DNA from: an uncultured Ruminococcus sp. | GTDB lineage: Bacteria > Bacillota > Clostridia > Oscillospirales > Ruminococcaceae | Reading direction: 5' to 3' | Length of the DNA: 9,776 bases | Assembly: GCA_937942105.1 (NCBI GenBank) | Contig: CALDFS010000185.1 | Span: forward strand, 1-9,776 | In this document: one piece after another, positions 5,205-9,776 of the stretch | How positions within the stretch are numbered: the first letter of the stretch is position 1 | Layout: every line of letters starts with the position of its first letter | Program-made: the position numbers and the translations under genes | Notes under the pieces: model-generated | The model's input: the letters and a program-made list of their open reading frames with translations, nothing else | The model's database searches: none | Told to the model about the DNA's origin: nothing

Positions 5205-5226
5205 ATATTGTACAATAAAGCGTACG
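5198..5226 (+). promoter_or_regulatory. Palindromic operator for YefM(-YoeB) autoregulation
   Basis: GTACAATATATTGTAC (5198-5213) is a perfect 16-bp palindrome covering the -10 box. A second perfect palindrome, ATTGTACAAT (5207-5216), overlaps it and contains the hexamer TGTACA (5209-5214). A third, CGTACG, follows at 5221-5226. The E. coli yefM-yoeB operator is also built of palindromes around TGTACA cores bound by YefM, so the arrangement fits conditional autorepression by antitoxin and toxin. Confidence 0.75.
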
Positions 5227-5241
5227 AAAGGAGTATTATAT

Positions 5242-5505
5242 ATGCTTGCAGTAAATTATTCAACAATCAGAGAGAATCTAAAAACCTACTGCGACCGTGT
5301 TACCGATAACAACGAAACCGTTATAGTAACTCGCAAGGGCGAAAAAAACGTCGTAATTATCAGTCTCGACGAGTGGAACGCCCTGCAAAAGGCGGCTCGC
5401 AACGCCGAGTATCTCGGTAAATTGGACCGTGCTGTTGCCGATATAAAGGCGGGCAGAGTGGTAACTAAAACCATTGATGAATTAGAGGCTATGGAAAATG
5501 AATAA
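5242..5505 (+). CDS. yefM: YefM-like antitoxin (Phd/YefM family)
   Basis: This is an 87-residue Phd/YefM antitoxin. The N-terminal DNA-binding and dimerisation domain has the family pattern: MLAVNYSTIRENLKTYCDRV (residues 1-20), then ETVIVTRKGEKNVVIISLDEWNAL. The C-terminal third, rich in Glu, Lys and Asp (IDELEAMENE at the end), is the flexible toxin-wrapping tail. Its role is to bind and inhibit YoeB, and to repress its own promoter with YoeB as corepressor. AAAGGAG precedes the start by about 10 bases. The end overlaps yoeB by 8 bases, the usual coupling in this module. The palindromic operator over the -10 box supports autoregulation. The length is normal (about 83-90). Confidence 0.95.
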   Translation: MLAVNYSTIRENLKTYCDRVTDNNETVIVTRKGEKNVVIISLDEWNALQKAARNAEYLGKLDRAVADIKAGRVVTKTIDELEAMENE

Positions 5506-5761
5506 CCTCACATTTGCCCCTGTCGCTTGGGATGAATATCTATATTGGCAGACTCAGGACAAAAAGACTCTGCGCCGCATCAATCAGCTTTTAAGGGATA
5601 TTCAGCGCTCGAGCTTTGATGGCATCGGCAAGCCGGAGCCGCTTAAAAATCGGGACGGCTGCTGGAGCAGGCGGATCGATGAAAAGAACAGGCTTGTTTA
5701 TTCTGTCGGCGGTGACAATGACATTATGATAGTTTCGCTGAGAGGTCACTATGAAGATTGA
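5498..5761 (+). CDS. yoeB: YoeB-like mRNA interferase toxin (Txe/YoeB family)
   Basis: This is an 87-residue RelE-fold toxin that cleaves mRNA at the ribosomal A site. It aligns by eye with E. coli YoeB along its length: W-D-E-Y-L-Y-W-Q near residue 11, INQLLRDIQ, the segment GKPEPLKN (44-51), WSRRIDEKNRLVY (56-68) and the terminal GHYED. The catalytic set is complete: E47, R65, H84 and Y85 correspond to E46, R65, H83 and Y84 of the E. coli enzyme. The toxin is therefore probably active and kept in check by YefM, whose gene overlaps it by 8 bases. No terminator follows directly; the next gene has its own promoter 22 bases downstream. The protein extends two residues past the usual final His-Tyr. 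Confidence 0.95.
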   Translation: MNNLTFAPVAWDEYLYWQTQDKKTLRRINQLLRDIQRSSFDGIGKPEPLKNRDGCWSRRIDEKNRLVYSVGGDNDIMIVSLRGHYED

Positions 5762-5783
5762 ATATTCCCCGAAAGAATAGGTC

Positions 5784-5812
5784 TTGAAAAATTCCACGGC
5801 ATGGTGTATAAT
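5784..5812 (+). promoter_or_regulatory. Promoter of the DUF3737 gene
   Basis: TTGAAA (5784-5789), 17 bases, TATAAT (5807-5812). The start point near 5819 gives an untranslated leader of about 85 bases. Within it TTGTG (5826-5830) with CACAA (5877-5881), and GATAC with GTATC, can pair into an imperfect stem; a regulatory role is only a guess. The promoter excludes the in-frame ATG at 5818 as the start. Confidence 0.82.
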
Positions 5813-5904
5813 ATATAATGATATATTGTGTGGTGAGCGATACTGCGTTTAAAAATCCCGTAAAAAGAGAGTATCCCACAAAATCACAAAAAAGGAGAAA
5901 AACC

Positions 5905-6765
5905 ATGCAAATTATAGAGAACAAGACCTTTGACGCCGAGCGCGCACTTTACGGCAGCAAGGGAGTGACGGCGATAAAATGCTCCTTTGATGGTCCTGCC
6001 GACGGCGAAAGCGCATTTAAGGAAAGCGCAGATATAACCGCGCAAAACTGCTATTTCAACCTGCGTTACCCATTCTGGCACGACCACGGCTTAGTAATAT
6101 CCGATTCCGAAATGACTCCCAACTGCCGCGCCGCCCTTTGGTATTCCGCCGGCATTAAGATAACTAATACCAAAATGCACGGCATAAAGGCTCTGCGCGA
6201 ATGTAAGGACATATCTATAAAGGACTGCGACATCATCTCGCCGGAGTTCGGATGGTCCAGCGCAAATATCACGATGGAGAATACCTCTGCCGTCAGCGAA
6301 TATTTCATGATGCGCGCCGCTGATATCACCCTGAAAAATGTTCATTTCACCGGCAAGTACTCCTTCCAGTACATAAAAAACGCCGTATTTGAGAACTGCT
6401 TCTTTGACACTAAGGACGCTTTCTGGCACGGCGTGAACATGACTGTTAAAAACAGCGTGGTAAAGGGCGAATATCTGGCATGGTATTCCGACGGTCTGAC
6501 GCTGGAAAACTGCAAAATAATAGGCACTCAGCCGTTCTGCTACTGCAAGAACCTCAGGCTCATCAACTGCGAGATGGTTGACTGCGACTTGGCGTTCGAG
6601 AAGTCGCAGGTCGAGGCGGAAATCACCACATCGGTTATAAGCATTAAGAATCCCAAATCGGGAAGGATAACCGTGCCCGCCGTCGGCGAGATTATCCGGG
6701 ATGACCCTGATTCCAAGGGCGAGATTGTTGTATCGCAGGATGCAGCTGTTGTGCAGACAATATAG
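5905..6765 (+). CDS. DUF3737 right-handed beta-helix protein
   Basis: This is a 286-residue protein of the DUF3737 family, small pectin-lyase-fold proteins common in gut Bacillota. Their biochemical role is not established. Recognisable family segments are IENKTFDAERALYG (4-17), DGPADGESAFKES, NLRYPFWH, CRAALWYS, MHGIKALREC, ISPEFGW, KDAFWH, GEYLAWYS and GTQPFCYCK. A 19-residue repeat runs through the protein: N/D followed mostly by C, S or T at 48, 67, 88, 107, 126, 145, 164, 183, 202 and 221, with aromatic residues in register (W79, W117, W174, W193). This predicts about ten rungs of a parallel beta-helix with an Asn ladder and an aromatic stack. No signal peptide is present, so it is cytoplasmic. 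The start is set by AAGGAG 8 bases upstream. Its own promoter and terminator flank it. Confidence 0.93.
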   Translation: MQIIENKTFDAERALYGSKGVTAIKCSFDGPADGESAFKESADITAQNCYFNLRYPFWHDHGLVISDSEMTPNCRAALWYSAGIKITNTKMHGIKALRECKDISIKDCDIISPEFGWSSANITMENTSAVSEYFMMRAADITLKNVHFTGKYSFQYIKNAVFENCFFDTKDAFWHGVNMTVKNSVVKGEYLAWYSDGLTLENCKIIGTQPFCYCKNLRLINCEMVDCDLAFEKSQVEAEITTSVISIKNPKSGRITVPAVGEIIRDDPDSKGEIVVSQDAAVVQTI

Positions 6766-6796
6766 CGGATGGTTTGAATTAGATATGACGTAAATT

Positions 6797-6834
6797 GAAA
6801 GAGAGCGAAGCTTTTGGCAACGCTCTCTTTATTT
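6797..6834 (+). terminator. Intrinsic terminator after the DUF3737 gene
   Basis: AAAGAGAGCG (6798-6807) pairs perfectly with CGCTCTCTTT (6821-6830) and is followed by ATTTA. Because the arms carry A3/T3 ends it may also stop minus-strand transcripts arriving from the 6896-8913 gene run. Confidence 0.85.
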
Positions 6835-6895
6835 ATGTGGATTTTTCTGTTCCGTCTGCTCGGTCATATGTCACCAGTGAATTGAGATTAATCTG

Positions 6896-7126
6896 TCATT
6901 TTGTATACCATTCAATAGCTCTTTGTTCCAAGTCTTTTACAAATGCTTCCTTACCAAGGCAGTATCCGTCAATGTCGTAAGGGTATAATTCGGCAAGCTT
7001 TTGTTTTAATATTCCGTATTCTTTGGCAGCTGTAATAAAGCTGTCGCAAATCACCTTTACACATTCGGGGATATTTTCTTTTTCGACTGCTGTTATCATA
7101 GATTGTACTTCTAAAAGTCGGAACAT
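6896..7126 (-). CDS. Short GNAT-like protein, probably a truncated remnant
   Basis: The frame encodes 76 residues from the ATG at 7126, or 67 from the ATG at 7099. From the second start it reads MITAVEKENIPECVKVICDS and continues FITAAKEYG, which closely resembles the first 30 residues of GNAT acetyltransferases (beta1 strand, then helix with D-I-P-x-C and S-F). The acetyl-CoA loop and all later motifs are missing. The remaining 38 residues (ending DLEQRAIEWYTK) do not look like a GNAT, and neither other frame restores one. It is most likely the stump of a gene cut by deletion, or a small protein of its own. Ribosome binding sites are weak at both starts. The 7126 start overlaps the end of the upstream HAD gene by 16 bases, which would allow translational coupling. 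Confidence 0.5.
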   Translation of the reverse strand: MFRLLEVQSMITAVEKENIPECVKVICDSFITAAKEYGILKQKLAELYPYDIDGYCLGKEAFVKDLEQRAIEWYTK

Positions 7127-7596
7127 AACTTCAATTTCTTTTTTATTCTTTCTATTTCATTTTTTATTTTTTCAGTCCATTCATCATCTTGCTTTCCAAC
7201 AATAAAAACATTAAATCCATAAATTTTTCCATTTTGGGCAACTGTTATATCGTCATCTATATGCAAATCAATTCGATATTTACTTGGATATTTTGAAGGC
7301 ATACCATCTGCTCTACCAGCCTGTACATCTTTAGCATGTTTTTCTCCGTTTATAATATTATCAATTTTAACTCCATAACAGCGAAATAAACCTCGGATAT
7401 ATCGCTCAGAACGGTATGATGTTGTATAAATCCATATCTTGATATTTTGTTCACGAATATATTTCATCAGTTCAACAGTACCTAATCTCAATTTTTCTTT
7501 ATAAAATAAATTCATAGGAAATCTTAATATCGGTTCTGTCTTAAAATTTTTATCCGATACGAACAATGTATCATCCAAGTCAAAAGATATAATCAT
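7111..7596 (-). CDS. HAD-superfamily hydrolase (phosphatase)
   Basis: This is a 161-residue haloacid dehalogenase-fold protein. Motif I is SFDLDDTLF with the nucleophile D6 and acid/base D8; motif II is YTTS (57-60); K106 in SKYPSKYRID may serve as motif III; motif IV is HIDDD (122-126) for magnesium binding. The short length and lack of a large cap make it a small HAD phosphatase of the C0 or minimal-cap type. The substrate is unknown. The start has GGAG about 6 bases upstream, and the gene carries its own putative promoter. Base composition is very A+T-rich (one 60-base line at 7141 holds only 15 G/C), unlike the neighbours, which suggests acquisition from elsewhere. The Lys/Glu-rich C-terminal helix (KIKNEIERIKKKLKL) may be a dimerisation or binding tail. 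Confidence 0.82.
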   Translation of the reverse strand: MIISFDLDDTLFVSDKNFKTEPILRFPMNLFYKEKLRLGTVELMKYIREQNIKIWIYTTSYRSERYIRGLFRCYGVKIDNIINGEKHAKDVQAGRADGMPSKYPSKYRIDLHIDDDITVAQNGKIYGFNVFIVGKQDDEWTEKIKNEIERIKKKLKLCSDF

Positions 7597-7617
7597 GTGT
7601 TTTCTCCAATAAATTTG

Positions 7618-7646
7618 AATTTAACATAATAAATTATCAATCTCAA
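7618..7646 (-). promoter_or_regulatory. Putative promoter of the HAD hydrolase gene
   Basis: On the minus strand TTGAGA (7646-7641), 17 bases, TAAATT (7623-7618), with TGT before the -10. It lies in the 60-base gap before the gene. The region is A+T-rich, so chance matches are more likely here than elsewhere in the window. Confidence 0.45.
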
Positions 7647-7656
7647 CTCACACCCA

Positions 7657-7863
7657 TCACTCAATCCTATCGAATATAACCGTCTGCTCCTTCATGGATA
7701 TCTTCCCCACCCGATACCCATATTCCGCAAGCTCGCTCTTGTATTTCAGAAAGGAGTGGTCTATCGGGACTCCGGCGATATCCTTTATTTCATCAAAGGT
7801 CAGCTTAAGGGATTGGCTGCCGCTGTGACTGATGTATTCCCATAGAGGGGTGTATTTGCTCAT
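7657..7863 (-). CDS. Small conserved-looking protein of unknown function (68 aa)
   Basis: This is a 68-residue soluble protein starting MSKYTPLWEYISHSGSQSLK. It has a strong ribosome binding site (AAAGGAG, about 8 bases upstream) and follows the DUF402-HAD gene by only 12 bases, so the two are almost certainly co-transcribed. The middle reads as a helix (TFDEIKDIAG) followed by PIDHSFLKYKSELAEYGY and then a beta-rich end (RVGKISMKEQTVIFDRI). That layout resembles a small winged-helix-like fold, but this is a guess. I have seen similar short proteins in clostridia but cannot attach a function. No catalytic motif, signal peptide or membrane segment is visible. The upstream partner suggests a link to RNA or nucleotide processing, by context only. 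Confidence 0.75.
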   Translation of the reverse strand: MSKYTPLWEYISHSGSQSLKLTFDEIKDIAGVPIDHSFLKYKSELAEYGYRVGKISMKEQTVIFDRIE

Positions 7864-7875
7864 TGTGTCGCTCCT

Positions 7876-8913
7876 TTAATCTCGGACTATCTCATTCATC
7901 AGCCCGCACGCCTTGATGCAATCCTCAAGCTGCAATCCCTTAAGTGCGTTGACGAATATAAGATGTCTTTTTATTTCATCATCGGATGAATAATCGTCGC
8001 CGAAGCAGTCATCCAGTATGGCGTATTTTTTAATTTCGGGATGATCGCGAAGATACGCCCTTATCTCGTCCGTCCGCTTTTCATACTTGGCTTCGCAGGA
8101 TGTAACATCTGCTATAGCAACGTTGTAGCGGGATAATGTCTCGGTGAGCATATTCCAGTTATCCCGGAGCATATTATTCGATCTCTCACAGTCCCTGCTT
8201 CCAAAGCGCCAATCGGATATTACTACGACCTGCGCATTGCATCTATGTACCAAATCCGCGAGCTGCTTAACAGCCTCGGGTATAAGCTCCTGATAATATG
8301 AATCAGGATTAAAGACGTTAAGAACGCCGTCTATATCCAAAAAGATAGTGAACGGATTTTGCACGATTTTCTCCTCCGCCATCGCAAGAATCTCACAGCA
8401 CCACTTTTCGGTGGCGGCAACGTCTGTGCAGAGGTCTTTTATTATGCTTTCGCCCTCTTTAAGCGCCTGTTCGTATTGCTCCTTAGAAAGCTCTCCGCAG
8501 TTATATGCGGTGTCCAGCTCGTCTCTGTCTTCGATAACGACATCCCCGCTCGGCGTAAACGTGACGTCCAGATACTCATCCATAAACGCAAAAACTCCAT
8601 CGTCGTCAATCAGCACACTGTCAATCACATCGACATACCACACTGATACGCGCCTGTCACGGGTGAACATAGCCGTGATGGAGCGCTTCTGACCGTCCGG
8701 TATCAAAGTCAGCCAGCACATTCCCTTTCCGCTAACCGGGGATTTACCCGCCTTCGGGAAGATATCCCAATAATAATACTCGCCGTCGGTCAGATAGTTT
8801 ATTGCCGCCCATCCGGTAAATAATTTGTTTTCTATCCGCATTTGGTGGTAAGGAAAGTATTGAAAGCCCCACTTTTGCTCCCTTGTAAGACGCTTTTTAG
8901 TCATGCTTGTCAT
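7876..8913 (-). CDS. DUF402 domain fused to a HAD (RNA-repair-type) phosphatase domain
   Basis: This is a 345-residue two-domain protein. Residues about 30-150 form a DUF402 domain: WYVDVIDSVLIDDDGVFAFM (92-111), then DEYLDVTFTPSGDVVIEDRDELD, the Asp-rich barrel known from FAU-1/RNase AU-1 proteins and Ntdp-like nucleoside di-/triphosphatases. A charged helical linker (about 143-185) leads to a HAD domain. Its motif I is FLDIDGVLN with D193 and D195; motif II is VISDWR (S233); a basic motif III candidate is R280 in KYEKRTDEI; motif IV is ILDD (D301-D302). This HAD type, with DGVLN and ISDWR, resembles the HAD domain found in Swiss Army Knife RNA-repair proteins. The fusion suggests a nucleotide or RNA-end phosphatase. 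The start has AGGAGG 7 bases upstream. It leads an operon with the 68-residue gene (12-base gap). No signal peptide is present. The exact substrate is unknown. Confidence 0.85.
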   Translation of the reverse strand: MTSMTKKRLTREQKWGFQYFPYHQMRIENKLFTGWAAINYLTDGEYYYWDIFPKAGKSPVSGKGMCWLTLIPDGQKRSITAMFTRDRRVSVWYVDVIDSVLIDDDGVFAFMDEYLDVTFTPSGDVVIEDRDELDTAYNCGELSKEQYEQALKEGESIIKDLCTDVAATEKWCCEILAMAEEKIVQNPFTIFLDIDGVLNVFNPDSYYQELIPEAVKQLADLVHRCNAQVVVISDWRFGSRDCERSNNMLRDNWNMLTETLSRYNVAIADVTSCEAKYEKRTDEIRAYLRDHPEIKKYAILDDCFGDDYSSDDEIKRHLIFVNALKGLQLEDCIKACGLMNEIVRD

Positions 8914-8975
8914 TGCGCGCCCTCCTGTTCATAAACATCAAATTAGTTGATATTAAAACCACATTTAACAATCAA

Positions 8976-9004
8976 ACTATATCACAAATCCCCACCAAAG
9001 TCAA
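8976..9004 (-). promoter_or_regulatory. Promoter of the DUF402-HAD operon
   Basis: On the minus strand TTGACT (9004-8999), 17 bases, TATAGT (8981-8976). The start point near 8969 gives a leader of about 55 bases. The -35 box overlaps the T-rich tail of the terminator of the preceding gene. A weaker alternative pair (TTGATT-17-TATCAA) lies a little downstream. Confidence 0.6.
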
Positions 9005-9045
9005 ACAGGCCCCGCCGCAAAGCCATTTTCAGCCTTGCAGCGGGG
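9002..9045 (-). terminator. Intrinsic terminator after the Rieske oxidoreductase gene
   Basis: On the minus strand CCCCGCTGCAAGGC (9045-9032) pairs with GCTTTGCGGCGGGG (9023-9010) over 14 positions including two G-U pairs, with an 8-base A-rich loop, followed by CCTGTTTG. The G-U pairs favour function on the minus strand over the plus strand. The T-tract is short. Confidence 0.7.
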
Positions 9046-9069
9046 TGAGGGGCGGGATAATCCCGAAAA

Positions 9070-9776
9070 CTATTTCTTCAAATTTCCATTGGCAGGGTTC
9101 TCAATCACCCTGCCATCGCGCGTGAAGCGGGAGCCATGGCAGGGGCAGTCCCAGCTCAGCTCATCGGGGTTCCACTCCAACTGACAGCCCAGGTGGGGAC
9201 AGCGGGGATTGACCACATAGCAGACTCCCTGGGGATTTTTGTAGACGCCGGCCTTTTCCCCGTCCACGGTGACGATGCCGCCGTGGTTCAGGGGCAGGTC
9301 GTCCAGGGTGGCCTGGGGGACGTGGAACATCTGCCGGGTCAGCCCCTTGCAGGACAGCGCCCCTTCCTGTGCCAGCGGCCCCAGGTCGGCGGCGGAGAAG
9401 CGGCGGGGGGAGAAGATGGCGCCGTTGGGGTTGGGGTGGCCGGTGATGAGGTCGGTCAGGATGCGGGCGGCGGTCATGGAACCGGTCATGCCCCACTTGC
9501 GGAAGCCGGTGGCCACATACCAGTTGGGCTTGGAGGGGGCGAAGGTGCCGATATAGGGCACGTTGTCCGGCGTGGTGCCGTCCTGTGCCGACCAGCGTGC
9601 CACCTCTACGCAGCCTGGCCACAGCTTGCCTGCTGCCGAGCGGAGGTGCTCGTACCGGCCGCCCTGGCTGTTCTCGCCGGTGAGATGCTTGCTGCCGCCC
9701 AGCAATAACAGGTTGTCTGCGTTGCGCAGAGACAGGCCGTCGGCGTCCAGGCTGACGTAGGTGCCGTCCAACTTTT
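9070..9776 (-). CDS. FAD-dependent oxidoreductase with C-terminal Rieske [2Fe-2S] domain (5' part cut by window edge)
   Basis: This is the C-terminal 235 residues or so of a larger protein (family length about 480-510). Counting from the TTG codon at 9771, the first 110 residues are the end of a DAO-type FAD oxidoreductase domain, with LLLLGGSKH, QDGTTPDNVPYIG (63-75) and the FAD-contacting YVATGFRKWGMTGSMTAA (85-102). Residues about 147-230 are a Rieske domain: C191-P-H193-LGC196 and C209-P-C211-H212-GS. C191, H193, C209 and H212 bind the [2Fe-2S] cluster; C196 and C211 are the disulfide pair of bc1/b6f-type Rieske proteins. B. subtilis YhfW is a relative of this type. The frame stays open to the edge, so the TTG is internal. 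The DNA is very G+C-rich (45 of 60 bases in the line at 9361) and codons end mainly in G or C, unlike every other gene here. Confidence 0.93.
   Translation of the reverse strand, partial: KLDGTYVSLDADGLSLRNADNLLLLGGSKHLTGENSQGGRYEHLRSAAGKLWPGCVEVARWSAQDGTTPDNVPYIGTFAPSKPNWYVATGFRKWGMTGSMTAARILTDLITGHPNPNGAIFSPRRFSAADLGPLAQEGALSCKGLTRQMFHVPQATLDDLPLNHGGIVTVDGEKAGVYKNPQGVCYVVNPRCPHLGCQLEWNPDELSWDCPCHGSRFTRDGRVIENPANGNLKK

Noticed and set aside
4639..5505. GNAT plus following antitoxin gene as a TacT-type toxin-antitoxin pair
   Set aside because: The adjacent small gene is a YefM antitoxin with its own YoeB partner and promoter, not a ribbon-helix-helix DUF1778 antitoxin.
5818..5904. Upstream in-frame ATG extending the DUF3737 protein by 29 residues
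   Set aside because: It sits at the predicted transcription start with no ribosome binding site, and the family similarity begins at the ATG at 5905, which has AAGGAG upstream.
9136..9708. 190-codon plus-strand ORF opposite the Rieske gene
   Set aside because: Long antisense frames are expected in G+C-rich coding DNA; its low-complexity Gly/Ala/Val content supports a shadow.
9769..9771. TTG as start of the Rieske oxidoreductase
   Set aside because: The frame remains open to the window edge and the sequence begins in the middle of the FAD domain, so the codon is an internal leucine.
1..9776. CRISPR array, tRNA or rRNA genes, insertion sequence
   Set aside because: Reading both strands showed no spaced direct repeats, no cloverleaf with a T-loop signature, no rRNA segments and no transposase frame.

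Overview
The window looks like a chromosomal stretch from a gut-type member of the Bacillota, most likely a clostridium of the Oscillospiraceae/Ruminococcaceae or Lachnospiraceae kind. The reasons are a TPP-riboswitch-controlled ThiT thiamine transporter, strong GGAG-type ribosome binding sites, housekeeping promoters of the TTGAnn-17-TATAAT type, intrinsic terminators, a DUF3737 beta-helix protein and a GH43 glycosidase. The assignment is inference; no rRNA or phylogenetic marker is present.

Layout. 1-86: C-terminal tail of an unrecognised gene. 87-516: no large gene, but densely regulatory: a terminator, a near-perfect extended -10 promoter, a TPP riboswitch and its terminator. 517-1347: thiT. 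1504-2439: an AEC-family permease with its own promoter and terminator. 2663-3297 (minus): an MntA-HepT type toxin-antitoxin pair behind a consensus promoter and a palindromic putative operator. 3479-4408 (minus): a cytoplasmic GH43 glycosidase. 4639-5142: a GNAT acetyltransferase, divergent from it. 5242-5761: a YefM-YoeB toxin-antitoxin pair whose -10 box lies inside a perfect 16-bp palindrome. 5905-6765: a DUF3737 right-handed beta-helix protein with an exact 19-residue repeat. 6896-8913 (minus): a run made of a DUF402-HAD fusion protein, a small protein of 68 residues, a HAD-type phosphatase and a short GNAT-like remnant; its distal part is very A+T-rich. 9070-9776 (minus, cut by the window edge): the C-terminal half of a FAD oxidoreductase with a Rieske domain, in strikingly G+C-rich DNA.

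How it works together. There is no single large pathway. It reads as an accessory or patchwork region of short transcription units, nearly all with their own promoter at exactly 17-bp spacing. Two unrelated toxin-antitoxin modules lie within 2.5 kb. Thiamine uptake is the one clear regulatory circuit: the terminator's 5' arm is perfectly complementary (10 bp) to the aptamer core, giving a mutually exclusive antiterminator. The most unusual protein is the DUF402-HAD fusion. The base-composition jumps near 6,900, 7,650 and 9,010-9,070 suggest acquired segments or, for the last one, possibly an assembly join.
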